A program made the translations under genes and the position numbers. Shown here in pieces: positions 32,466-45,305 of a stretch of 64,000 nucleotides of DNA. Position 1 is the first letter of the stretch, and every line of letters starts with the position of its first letter. The notes under the pieces are model-generated. The model saw nothing but the letters and a program-made list of their open reading frames with translations, searched no databases and was not told the origin of the DNA. The DNA is from Ziziphus jujuba (Eukaryota > Streptophyta > Magnoliopsida > Rosales > Rhamnaceae), in contig NC_083389.1 of assembly GCF_031755915.1 (NCBI RefSeq), positions 22,443,001 to 22,507,000 on the forward strand. Direction: 5' to 3'.

Positions 32466-35400
32466 ATGTTATAAATTTTAGCACGTTTCTCACTTAACCA
32501 CTTGACTAAAGATTTTTATACATTACCACTGAAACTACTATTTTAGTGTCATTTCAAATGTTGACATCATGTCCATGACTCATAACCAAAATCAAGGGCA
32601 ATTGTTGAAATAAAAAATTGAGAATGGCAAGATAATATGAGTATAAAAGGAAAACGAAAAGAATATGAGCAAATTAGGGGCGTTTGATGGAGAACAAATT
32701 AAGCAAGGGAAAAGAATATGAGTAAGAGGACACCCTTTCCCACCCATGAAAAAATTTATGATACTTTGAAAGTTGGTACTCCCTCCTTTAGTATATATGC
32801 ATATCTCACATGACAGACCCCACATATGTATTAAAGGAGTACCATCTCGTGGAGTACTAGAAGCTCCTTACCCATTGGTAAAGGATACCCACCACACACT
32901 TAAAGCCCTAAATTATCTAATTTCTTTGATTTCATAACTAAACATCAAATGTAGAGAAAGAAATAATGGAGTTGAAAATCCTCTTTTTGAGAGAATATGA
33001 GTTGAGGAAGAAGAACAAACAAGTTTTCAATACCATATTACTTCTCTTTTGGCATTCTTATTTGCCTATTAGACAAGGAAACCTAGAGCTAATTCTTTTT
33101 CCATTTAAGTGCCCTTGATTTTGTCTATGAGTGATGCATGCGAGGACTTTCAATTAACATTCCAAAAAAATGTTCAAAATTGTATTGAAATGACACTAAA
33201 ACTTATAGCGTAATGTTTAGTTCATGTGATCAACAGGTAAAGATGCTAAATTGTAGAACGATAAGGTGTATTTAACCTTTCTTTTTTAAGCTAATTCTTA
33301 TATTAGGAAGTCAAATGACAAACAATTTACAATAACAAGATTTGATGAGACAAAAAGTTCAAGTTTAATATGCATAGTCATTCTTTTTCTTATTAGAACA
33401 TATAACTATCAGAACTTTTATTATTAATATTTAGATCATTTTAATATTTGTCGTTTAAAAATATATTGATGGACTACATATTTAGAGAAATATTAAAACC
33501 TAGAAAGTGCAAAATGAACCTTTTATAGACCCAAATAAATCCAAAATATATCTTTAAAATATCAACCATTAAAGCATTCCTAGAACTAATAAATGGAGTC
33601 CTCACCTAAGAACTCCTATATACAAAAGAGAGAAAAACATATCAAATATAACCAAAAACTTAAGGAATTTTGCTAATAATTAAACTTGAATGGGCTAAAT
33701 TTGTGAGTCAATATGTTCACTTCCTGGCTAGCCTCACATGTCATAATAATTCAATATAGTATCAAGTAAAAGAATTTTTTATTCTAGCACTATATTAGAT
33801 TGAAGGGAAGAAAGGAAAAGAAAAAATAAGTTTGTTGAGGAAGGAAAAAATAAATATATTTATAGAATAATAATAATAAGGGAAATTTTGAAACATTAAA
33901 AAATTCATTAAAACTTTTTTCTTTTCCATCCATTCCCTATCAATTTTTGAAGAAAACAAAGCTAGTTAAAATTGAAGAATCAATTCTTCCACTTCCTTCC
34001 CTCCTTTTTTTCACCTTATTTTAATAATCCAAACAAATGATTTAATTTTTTTCCTTCCTATCCCATCTTTTTCCATCAATCCAAATATAGTATAAATCCA
34101 AAATTTAACAATTCCATTCAAAATCAAAAAACACTAGAAAAGATCCAAAATTTGTTAAGGAAAATAAAAAAATAAAAAATAAATAAAAAGAGCAGACTAT
34201 AGATGAAAGAGAGTGTTAAGAAAAAATATAATTAATGGTAATTTACCTCACTTAAGCTTTTGGGAAAAAAAAATGGTAATTCAACACTCTAGACATATAT
34301 AGATCACTAATGTATATTAAATCTCAACCATTAAACTGATAAAAGAGTTGCTAACAGTAAAATTTTTAGGTTTGGCCTTATATGAGCTCGACTTTATACG
34401 TATATATAACCAAGCTTAATTCAGGTCTTTAACATCAAAACCAATGTTGAAACTTTCCTTTTCAATCTTTAGATCTAATTAAGGATTGAGAATTAAAATT
34501 ATATTTATTAATCACTACTTGGTCCCAACATGATTTACTTTTCCTAAATAGAATTTTAATATGTTACTAAATCTATATTTAATCATTTGTTATTTTTAAA
34601 TTCTAATGTTTTATGTGATCTAAGAGCTAATAAAAAAAAAACTGATATTAAAGTCATCAAATTATTCTAATGTAGTACATGATACTGATCTGCAATATGT
34701 AATGGGGGCAAAAGAATTTATAAAAAACAGTTTTGTTTAAAGAAAAATAAATTGAGATCTATACATCATATGACAGTTTGACTGATTACTGTTAAATGAT
34801 TCACTTTTCCATGTTAGATTTTCAATATTAAAAAATAAAAATAAATAAAAAAACATTATAAATTATTATTATTATTTTGAAATACATGTTGTAAATTATT
34901 ATTGTGATCCTTCATTTCCTTATTCTAGTCTAGTATAGCCCATGATAAAGTGAAATATATAGCCTATTAGATCATAAATATACAAAATTATTCTTATATA
35001 CAAGCACCATCTCCCCAATTATAATGAAGATATGATATGATAAGTATTATTGAAATCTTAATTAATTATTTAAAACTAAAATTCTACTTAAAAATATAAG
35101 AACCCTTTATACTCAATATATCACCATGCTTCTCTATTATATGTTTTTTTTTTTTTAATACATGTTGAAGACGTGGAAAATTTAACTCAAATTATTGTCC
35201 AAACAACCAGTGATTTTTTTCCACGCAGTCAGCTTTTTTCTTATTATAATTTAAAAGGCAGTTCTTAGGAATTAAATATGATATATATATATATATAGTT
35301 GGTAACTCATCAAGATATCCCAATGGATTTTCCATCAAAATCTCACTTCCTAATCTTTAAATTTTTTCAATTACATAAATTTTAAAATGTATTTAAGGTT

Positions 35401-38400
35401 TTATATAAATCTAATAAAGTACTAAAATCCTAGGAGCATGTTTGGTATGCCAAATAGTCATAAGAATACGCTAGTTATTCCATATGTTTAACTATTCATT
35501 TATTTAGTATATTTTTAATTTTATTCCATAAAAGTACACCACCCCATTTCAAAGAATAGTCATTCATTTTAAAAAGTTAAGAATTTGTATTCCTTCATTT
35601 CAAAGATAAATACACTTATCATATTTAAAATATATTTAAATCTATATTTATTATTCTATACCAAAAATATATAAATATTGAATCTTGGGTAAAGATCATA
35701 GCACCCTCATGTTTCGCTTTCATTTGAATGTAACATTACTTTTTAGAACTTTTAGTAATAAAATTGGATTTTGACCCACTTATCATTCATTTCATGAAAT
35801 ACTTTTAAAATAATGAAAATAATTTAATAACTCATAATGACTTTTCAACCAAAAAAAAAAACATAGAAAATTGGTTTTTTTTGTTAAAAAAAAAAAGTAG
35901 TTTTAAATTAATTACTATGAATAGCCTTTTAATTTTTTTAAATTGTGTTTAAAACAATCATGGCTTTATATATAACCTGTTGTTTATTTATTTATTTATT
36001 TTTTTATAAATTGGGAGAGGATTTTAACACTAGTATTTTGAAGATTTAGCAATTTTAGATGTGTGTGTTGGGCCTTTCTCTTTAAAGTACCTAGAAGTAA
36101 ATTTTATTTTTTTTGGAAAAAAAAAAGAAAGAAGAAATATTATAGAAGTGAAAAAAAATGGTCAGATAAGGTAAATGGATCAAATTTTAATTCTGTTGCC
36201 AAGAATTTATAAAAATTGAAAAAAAAAAGTGAAATATAAAGGAGTTTTTACTTATATAATATTCATAATAGAAATTTATTATTGAAAAAATAATAAAATA
36301 AAAAGGCTATAGTGATATTTATCCTGAATCTAATTCAATATAATAATCAAATATACAAAGAGAAATAACTATTTTTTAATCTTTTTTTTATTTCTCTGAA
36401 TAAATATTCTTATTTTACATGGAATAATTGCATTTGTAGAGATTGAAGGGCCAATTAGATGAAAAATCTATCAAGGAGTTGTGATATGAGTCTGACTAAT
36501 TAGTCAAACTCACATCAAGATAACCTCATAGTTTCAACATTTAATATTTTATTATTAACTGTTATATCACATCAAAAATTAAAATTTAAAAATAAAAATA
36601 ACCAACTATGTATTTAATAAAATATTAAAATTCTATTAAAGAAAAAAAAATATATCAGAATTCGATAATCAATAAATATAATTTTAAATTTTAAATTTTA
36701 ATATTATATAATAATTATAAAAAAAAAATTTGATATTAAAAATATGATTTGAACTTGACCTGACCTGTATATATATATAGACACATATTGGACATAAAAA
36801 ATAAAACATATAATAAAATTAATAGAATGATGGTTTATTCCAACACTAAGGTAAGACTAATTGAAGAGGTTAGACAAATTGAAACCCAAAATCTATACCC
36901 TACAAAAAGCTCATTGGAAAATTAAACATAAAGATTTTGGTTACATACATGCAGACATGGAAACAAAACTGACTTTCTATCACACACACACACTCAACGC
37001 CCTCAACTTGTGATGAAGCCCGACAACACGAAAAACATGCATCAAGAAATAAGGGTTTAATTCACCCAAAAAAAAAATGAAAAAGGGTATAAGATCGGAG
37101 ATTTATAAAGTAGCAATATATTTGCCTAAAACTTTGGTTGACAGAGAGTCAAGAGCCCATATAATTAGGCTTTTTGTTTATATAATATTTATATATTATA
37201 TATATCCAGATTAGGATGTAAATAATACAGCCATGGAATTGGGCAATTAAAGCCACCCACCACCTAGCTCGCATGATGTGCCACCCATGATGTATGGTAT
37301 ACCATGATATATGGTACAGATAACCTCAGACTTATCAGAGCAAAAAAATAAAGTAAAATAAAAAGAAAAGAAAACCTCAGACCTACGCTCAAACTCAATT
37401 GGTCACATCTACCCAGCTATACCTAGCTAGGTTCAGTTTTCGGTTTTCTATTTGCTGTATTCAAAACCCACCAAACATATTGGAGAGGAACTATATGATA
37501 GTGTGACAAAATACCCATATTACAGTGCACTTTTGTCACATTATGCTGAAACGTGTCAACCCCCTATTGAAGAAGTTCTAGGCCAGGCTTTGCCTTCCCA
37601 TACACGCTGCGATGAGATATGGGTTATGGAATATTTACATTTTTGGATTTGAAATGTGAAGGGTTTGTCATTTTTCTAGTGGGAAATGGAAAAGAAGCAT
37701 CCCTTATTGGTACTAGATGTCAAACACTCCTTGCCAAACAACTTTAAAGATGTCCTTATCTTTCTTTATGTATGTATATATATATATATATATTTAATAT
37801 ATTTTGCAATATGTATTTGGGATTCGGGACAATCCCATTCTTAATTTTATAATTTAAGCTGATTTTTTTTTTTCTTGTGATAAATTCATAACGGAAGTTT
37901 AGCACCAGATGTAACTGAATTTAGAATTTGAAAATTATGATCCATGCTTATTACCAATTAGGCTATTCTAAAAGATATTTAAGTTAGAATTAATTAATTT
38001 CCCAAATCAATTTCGATATATATATATATATATAAATGAAATATCAGATTAGTAAAATTATCCAAACAGCTCATGATGCGATCATTGATATGCCAAAGCA
38101 CGTTTAGAATTAATCATGGAAATTCAACACCACATGTTTTTGGCAAAGAAAAAGGAAAGTTAGTCTTTACATATTTTCCTTAACGATAGCTTATTCAAAT
38201 GTACAAATTAATTTTGAACAAGAGTTCAGAATATCATTCGATTATATACTTTTCCATTCGATTATATATTATGATTTATGACAAGTGAAGTATTTATGAA
38301 ATTCATTACATAAAAGTTAGTGTTTTGTATACTCCTTACTAATATATAATATATAGTGTGTGCATGCAGCTGAAATTTCACAGAGCGACAAAAAATAATA

Positions 38401-39039
38401 AAAAGTATTTGAAAACAATATTTTAGAAAAGGTGAAAAATGATGGAAATTCCAAATAGTTAGGAAACATGAGTGACATTTTGAGATGGCCATAGATATAT
38501 GAAAGATAAGAAAACCGTAGCTTTGGACTAAAAACTACCTATATATTTAAAGGGGACAGAACGTGACAATACGTATTTTCCACATCTTCTCTGCGAAAGG
38601 GCATCAAAGAAGGTGCGAATTTATATCCAGGAAGAATAATCATCAACTAATGGATCCTAATATATTCTCCAGAAAATTACATCACTTCCATTGATGAGTT
38701 TATTATGCAAGTTTTGTGATTCCGAAAATTTACTTTGACATGTCCTTTCCTTTTCTTTTCTTTCAAGTCTGCAATTTTTGAAAAAGAAAGTTGGGAAATG
38801 TCAAAAGAAGAAGGGGGAAAAAAAGTTTTTCTGATATTTTAGAATTTACAAATTTATATAGATTGGCTCATGTTTTACAAAATTACTTACTGGTTTGAAA
38901 TGTTGTCGGCTATAAACAAATTAAGGAAAAAGGTAATGATTCAAATACTATTTAATATATATTTTTTTTAAGGGTAATTGTTAAATATTTCTAACATATA
39001 AATATTTATTACACTTACAATAGATATTAAAAGGCTATC
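32466..39039. other. Non-coding interval
   Basis: No recognisable gene. It contains a second copy of the AT-rich dispersed repeat (34410-34670), a reverse copy at 36535-36720, and TA tracts (35282-35298, 37769-37792, 38020-38035). A patch of more balanced composition lies around 37440-37700, where a 66-codon frame with no recognisable similarity is found; I do not call it a gene. Confidence 0.55.
34410..34670. repeat. Dispersed AT-rich repeat (MITE-like), copy 2
   Basis: The same order of words as 22530-22775: CAGGTCTTTAACATCAA, AATTATATTTATTAATCA, TGGTCCCAACATGATTTACT, AATTTTAATATGTTACTA and GATATTAAAGTCATCAAA. Confidence 0.6.
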
Positions 39040-39466
39040 AGCATCTTCAATTGCTCTATTTATTATTAGATATTTAGTTTTTTATTACATAAGGTTTTTT
39101 ATTACATAAGAAAAATATACAGTCATTTAGAAAAAAATATCTGCAATAAATCTATTTAAATACTCTATCAAGTTAACGTAGTTAGAAAAATTCAAAAAAA
39201 TTATCTAGATGACCCTCTATTTTTTAAGCATTTGTTAAACATTTTGAAATGTACTAAAAACCAAAATTTTCTTTAAAAAGTTAATTCTTTTAAAAAAAAT
39301 TAATAAAATATTTAATTAATCAATAGCTGTAAATAGCTTTTATACACATTATAATTAAAAAATAATTTTACAATTGACTATGACTTTATGTTATCTTGAC
39401 TTATATAACGTTAATTTTTATACCATTGATAAATAATTCACATTCATCATTGAAGATGCTTTAGAT
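39040..39466. mobile_element. MITE with AGCATCTTCAAT termini
   Basis: The left end AGCATCTTCAATTG and the right end CATCATTGAAGATGCT are inverted repeats of a type widespread in plant MITEs (GAGCATCTCCAATG). Related sequences with the same order occur at 42217-42475, 43090-43370, 43610-43860 and 44130-44450. No coding capacity. The superfamily is not certain because no clean target duplication was found. Confidence 0.6.
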
Positions 39467-39913
39467 ACTTCTTTTTTTACTATTCTAGTAATTAAAAGAG
39501 AGAGAAAGGAAGAAAAAAAAATACATATATATATAATTATTGTTGCATTTTGGTACACTTGGAGATTTTTTGCAATTTTAACCTTCAACTCTCAAAAAAA
39601 AGAAACATAAGCTCTCAATTTTTTAATTTATTACAAATTGGTCTAATCTTCAATTTAACCAAATAAATTGGTAATTGTTCCATATAGAAACTTGTTTCTA
39701 TCGTGGAATTGAAAGCATCAGAGCCTACAATTAGGAAAGCGAAGAGAATAGCCACATAAATGAAAATATTATTAATTTGTTTGGTTAAATTGAGGATTTG
39801 ACCAATTTGCAACAAACTAAAAATTAAGGGCTTAAATTTTTATTTTTGAAAGTTAAAGTCTTAAAAATGCAAAAATTTGAAAATAAAAAGTATCAAAGTG
39901 CAACTAACTCTAA

Positions 39914-40308
39914 GGCCTCGATTGGGAAGCGTCAAAGTTGAAAGAAAAAATGATTCTCGAGATTTAATTTCCTAGGATTTAATTTTCTAAAAATTAATTT
40001 TTTTCTTAATATGTTTTGTAAGTAATAAGAAAGTTGACATTTGTAAGTAATTAAACTTAATATTATATAATAAATTAAGGATAAATATGTATTTTAAAAA
40101 AAAATTTAAATTATTTTATCTAGGATTCTCAAAATGATACATTTATATGTGGGAACAACTTTTCCACATATTTTCATACATTGGACGAAAATTTAATTCT
40201 TTAGGTTCACACTTTTCCACCTCACAATAAATATCCAAATAAAAGAAAATCATTATTTTTCCAAAAAAATTAAATTCTCACAAACTTTACTATTATCTAA
40301 ATATACCA
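39914..40308 (-). mobile_element. Tourist-like MITE copy
   Basis: A 395-bp segment between TAA triplets at 39911-39913 and 40309-40311. The right end, read on the minus strand (TGGTATATTTAGATAATAG), pairs in position with TGGGATGTTTTGGTAGAGG of the copy at 23721. The middle words GTAAGTAATTAAAC and AATTAAGGATAAATATG match in reverse. It has the same family and target preference. Confidence 0.72.
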
Positions 40309-40311
40309 TAA

Positions 40312-42216
40312 AAAAAATTAAAAAAAAAGTTAAAAAGTGCTTTTAGCCAAGATAACTTGATGCGGTTAAAATCAATTTTGCTCACACTTATTAGCCTTTA
40401 GCCACGATAATTAATTTTAATGACAAAAATATTTGGGGATAAAAAATGTAAGCAACATGGCTATGGCCAAATATAATAATGACACTTATATTGTGCTGAA
40501 ATTATTTAGTAATAAAATGTGCACTTTTTAGCTGCAACATATTTTATGTCTAATACTCTAGGTTCTTATAGCGAATTTGATATAATGAGAATATTTGTCC
40601 CCTTATAATTAAAACCATACTAATGTGAAAATATTAAGGTTGTCGTTTTGCCTTCTAATTTTTCTTCTTTTGTTTTTTTAATAAGATTTTGCATTCCAAT
40701 TAAATTTTTTCTTCCTTTTTTTTTTTTTTTTTTTTTGATGTATTCATAGGCTTGGTTTGATGGTAAAATCATTGAAAATATACCTTTAGATTTAGGTTCA
40801 ATTTAAGTGAAACCTCCATCCTTTTTAATTTAGAAGATATTTTAATTTTTTACTCAAAACAATAATAATAATAATAATAATATGAGTTTTTGCCAAAGAA
40901 AATTGGTTAATTAGTAAATGATTCACATCTATACCGGAAAAGGAACAAATTATTGTAAATGATTAAAAAAATAATAATGTAAGCTTTTAATTTCTATTGG
41001 ACACTGAGATAATACCATTTTAAAGTATTTATGTCTGCATAATTCTCGTTATAAAATGGGAATATATTTTCTATTAAATCATGCCTCCCTTATATTATAT
41101 ATATTAGTCTGCAGTAAGGAAGAGAATATGTATATAATTAATTTGGTTTTATATGATGTATGGAAGTGCGGGTAACGTATACATTAATCACCAATAAAAA
41201 AAATAAAAAACAAAAAATAAAAAAAATCATATATCAATGTAAGATGTAAATTTATGATTAAAGTAATGGCATGTGCTTTTCGAAAGGTGGACATATTGGA
41301 CAGGAGCATGCATATATGTTTATTTGTCCTCCTTATGATTATGATGAAACTGTGCGATACTCGACCACGCAAACACTTGTGCCATTTTTTGTGTTTCAAA
41401 TCCGTTTGAGCAATCAATTTATGTACACCAATTAATACCGATCATACAAGTCAAATATTTATAAGGTCCACCAGACCATTGCTTGTGGTTGTTCCACTAA
41501 ATATTATGTCTTTAACCAGTTTGAGGATGGAAAAGTATGAGCTTATAATTACACACTTTATTACTCCACGTAACAAAATATGCTAATAGTAATGGATTTT
41601 TTATTGTAAAGTATTGCCATTTATTATTAGCGGTGACAATTATTAGTATAAGCATTTGTAACGTGATAAGTTTTAATTAGAAACATTTAATTAGGTATTA
41701 GTTTTTTATTTTAAAATTCTAATTTAAAAAAGTATATCATTTTCGATATTCATTTAAAATACATATGCATTTTATTACTGATTGTCATCAATGAAAACAA
41801 ATAATATTTTTTTTAATATTATATAGCAGATGTCTGATATTATAGGAATTAAGGTCTGACAACATCTTTTTTTATTTAATTATATGAAGTCTGATAGCTA
41901 CAAATGTTAAAATTTTCTGCATTTATAATAAATAAAAATTTGATAGTTTGGAAACTTATAACAATTGGATCACGAAAACAAACAAATGACTCAATTTCAA
42001 CAATTGCACTGTTTCCCATTCTCTACATTTGTGTCTTCTCCTAATTATCCTATTTTTATTCCCAACCATTTAAGTAAAGATCAAAGTAATGAAGAATCTT
42101 TTTCTTAATATATATTTTTTGACAGTAATTTTCAAAAAGATAATATAAATAAATGAAAGAAAAGTGTTAACAACAAGAAAAGGCAACGATATAGAAATAG
42201 AATACATTATTAAAAT
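40312..42216. other. Non-coding interval
   Basis: AT-rich, with an (ATA)n stretch at about 40859-40880. No gene recognised. A short frame at 41184-41417 on the minus strand has no recognisable similarity. Confidence 0.55.
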
Positions 42217-42528
42217 CATCTCTAATGGTGAATGTGTATTATTTTTTATGGCATAGAAATTGACATTATTTATATTTAGTAGCGTAAAGTTACAGTCGAT
42301 TTTAAAATTATCCTTCAATGACAATGTAGATAAAATCTATTTATAACTGTTAGTTAATTACATATTTTATATTTTTTGAAAAATTTTGATTTTTTAAGAA
42401 TATTTTTGCTCTTTTAAGAAATTTTATAATTTTATAATGTCTAATAAAGTTTCTAAAAGCATCTCTAATGTTTTTATCTATTATTTTATTTTTTCCAGCA
42501 GTAAAAAAATAGACAACCACTCAACAAA
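42217..42528 (-). repeat. MITE-family copy (CATCTCTAATGGTGAATGTG type), partial
   Basis: It begins ATCTCTAATGGTGAATGTG and continues with TTAAAATTATCCTTCAATGACAA and GTTAGTTAATTACATATTTT, the reverse complement of the right half of the MITE at 39040-39466. It abuts the Cassandra fragment that follows. Confidence 0.6.
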
Positions 42529-43085
42529 GATTTAACATCCTCATTGATGTTTCTCTCTCTTGTTTTATCGATATTGGCCTTGATTTAGCAACCACACTTA
42601 GATGATATAGGATTTTTTTTCAGACTTTCTACAAGGTCACATGTCCTAGTATCATTTTGGTATAACTCTTATTAGAGCACATTTAAACCTAAAGTTTTTT
42701 CAAAGCTTGAAATCTACAAGTCTGAAAATGATTCAGTTTTAAGAAAGTGATTATCTTTATATTTGAACATCACCGTTTGATACTCAGACAATGTAAGATT
42801 GGACACCAATTAGCCACGGTGCTCCAATTGGTATATGGGGTTTTCATTCAGACTTTCTGAAGAGGTCATCCATCCTAATATTGTTCTAACTAGAGTACGC
42901 TTAATTCCAAAATTATTTCTAATCCTTTAGTTAAACTCTCTAAAAATGTTTTAATTTTAAAAGAGTGATTATTTTTATATTTAAACCATCACCATTCAAC
43001 ATCTTAACAATGTGATATTAGATACCAAGTAGAATTCCCTGTAAAATACTCTACCAATGCCTATTACACCCACCCATACTGATAG
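42529..43085 (-). mobile_element. Cassandra-type LTR fragments, two partial units in tandem
   Basis: The words TTTAACATCC, GACTTTCTACAAGGTCA, TCCTAGTATCATT, GATTGGACACCAATTAG and CACCCACCCATACTGATAG follow the order of the LTRs at 31050-32465. Two truncated LTR units are joined at about 42811-42825. Each keeps a decayed 5S-like block (about 42625-42690 and 42850-42905). Both sides are flanked by copies of one MITE family in opposite orientation. Confidence 0.72.
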
Positions 43086-44460
43086 CCATAAAAAAAACTA
43101 TTTAATTGATCTATCTAAATACTCTGTTAAGTTGATATGATAAGAAAAAAATAAACACTATCAAAGTGACTCTCTATTTCTAAAGAATCTATACGATATT
43201 TTGAAATTTCATAAAAAAAAAAATAATTAAAGCTTTTATACACAGTACCATTTAAAAACAACTTTAAATTTGATTATGCATTTATACCACCTAAATTTTG
43301 ACCATACAATTTTATGTCACATATAACGGAATTCACACATTCATCATTGGATGTGAATGTAAATTACTAGTTTTTGGCTAAATTTTTTTGAGAACAATTC
43401 ACCATTGGATGTAAATTTGAATTGCTACATACAAATCACTTAGATTGTGACGACTTTTATGTCATATAAACAGCAATCTACATTCACAATATTCTAAAAG
43501 CATTTTCAAAGGAATGCTAATTATGAAAAAAATATATATATATCACATAAGTAAAATGAATAATATTCTACAGAAATTGCTTTCATAGTAATATCTAGAA
43601 TAAATGTCAAGCTATCTCAAATGGTGAATGTGGATTAATATTATGTGGCATTAAAATTGAGATCATCTAAATAGATGGTATAAATGTACAATTAATTTTA
43701 AAATTGTTCTTAATTACATATATTTTATTATTACTATTTTTTTTTAAAATTGACTTTTTATAGAAAATTTTGCTTCTAAAGAAACTTCACATTATTTAAC
43801 AAAGCCTCCAAAAGTAGAGGATCATCTTAATAATGTTTATTTTTTTCATACCATATCAGTTTGACAAAATGTTTACATTGATCTATTAGAGATTTGTTTT
43901 TTGAGTGGATATTTATTTTTTTGATGTGATTAAAAAAAAAAAAAAAAAACTAACAATAGCAAAAGCCGTTGGAGAAGAATAATGTGGTATGGACATTGTG
44001 AAAGTGAATGTTTATTTTCTAAGCTCTTTTAGACATTTTAAAATTTTTTTAAAACGCAAAATTTTACACACAAAATTTCACATGCCACATAAGCAAAATG
44101 GATAAAATTTTACAAAATTGCTTTCAAATGGTGATGTTTAAAATGCATGTTTAGTTAATTTAGTGTAGATTTTGTTTAGATGAATGTTAACTTTAAATAT
44201 GTTGTTAAACATTTTGAAATTTATTAAAAAAATAAAATTCTTTAAAAATTCAATTTTTTTTAAAAAAAAATTAACTAATTAAATATGCGATTAATGAATA
44301 GTCATAAATAGTTTTCGTACTTACCATTAAAGAATAATTTTATAGTTAACTGTATATTTATGTCACTTATATTTAAACACTATCAATTTTTATGCTACAT
44401 ATATATCAATCCACATTCATCATTAGAAATACTTTAAAAGTATAATCATTCACATTAACA
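43086..44460. repeat. Cluster of AGCATCTYCAATG-type MITE copies in both orientations
   Basis: Copies at about 43090-43370 and 44130-44450 run in the same direction as 39040-39466; 43610-43860 runs in reverse. Diagnostic words are CACATTCATCATTGGATG, TCAAATGGTGAATGTGGATT and CCACATTCATCATTAGAAAT. Boundaries between copies are blurred by decay. Confidence 0.6.
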
Positions 44461-45270
44461 ATGTTTAAAATATATCAACTGAATATTCATTCAAGACATT
44501 GTTATTGAAGGGAAATTTCTTGGAAACATTATTTATATTGTTTATGTAGTATGTTTATTTTCGGAATCACATTGCCATTAGAGATACTCGAATAATCTTT
44601 TTATCACATATTTTCATTAAAAAAAAAAAAATCTGTTTACCATACATATTTTGAGAAAGGAAAATTATAGTATTTTTCTTTTTTCTTATAAAAATTTATT
44701 TATCATTAATAGTGACAATTATTAGTAAAACCTATATATAATTTGACAATTTAAATAACTACTAAAGGGCTCGTTTTTTCATATTAGAGTTTTAGAATAA
44801 CAAGTCAAAGTATAATTAAATGCTCTTAATTAATAATTACCACATCAATAATGATATCACTAATAATATCATAACTAATAGCAAATAGCAAAACTCTTTT
44901 TAGGTAGCATTTTGTTTCTTTTTACTTTTATTCCACTAAGATTTCCCTATTTCTCCCCAAAAAATTTAGGAGGCTGGTTGATTATCGTATTTTTGAAACC
45001 TAACGCAATATTAAACTAATGTTGGAAGGAAAATCCTCACATCTACTTCTATTAAGATAATAAACAGAGAGAGACAAATAGAGAAAGAGAGAGAGATATA
45101 TCAGAAATCAGATATTGAAGCAAGCTATCACATCTTATATATAAAATAAAAAATAAAAAATAAAGCTATCAAAATTATACTATATGAAAATTATAAAAAT
45201 ATATTTCAATTAATAATTTAAAACTAAAAGTTTAAAAATGAAATTATATTCTTCAGCATTTATCACCTTT

Positions 45271-45305
<35 letters not shown>

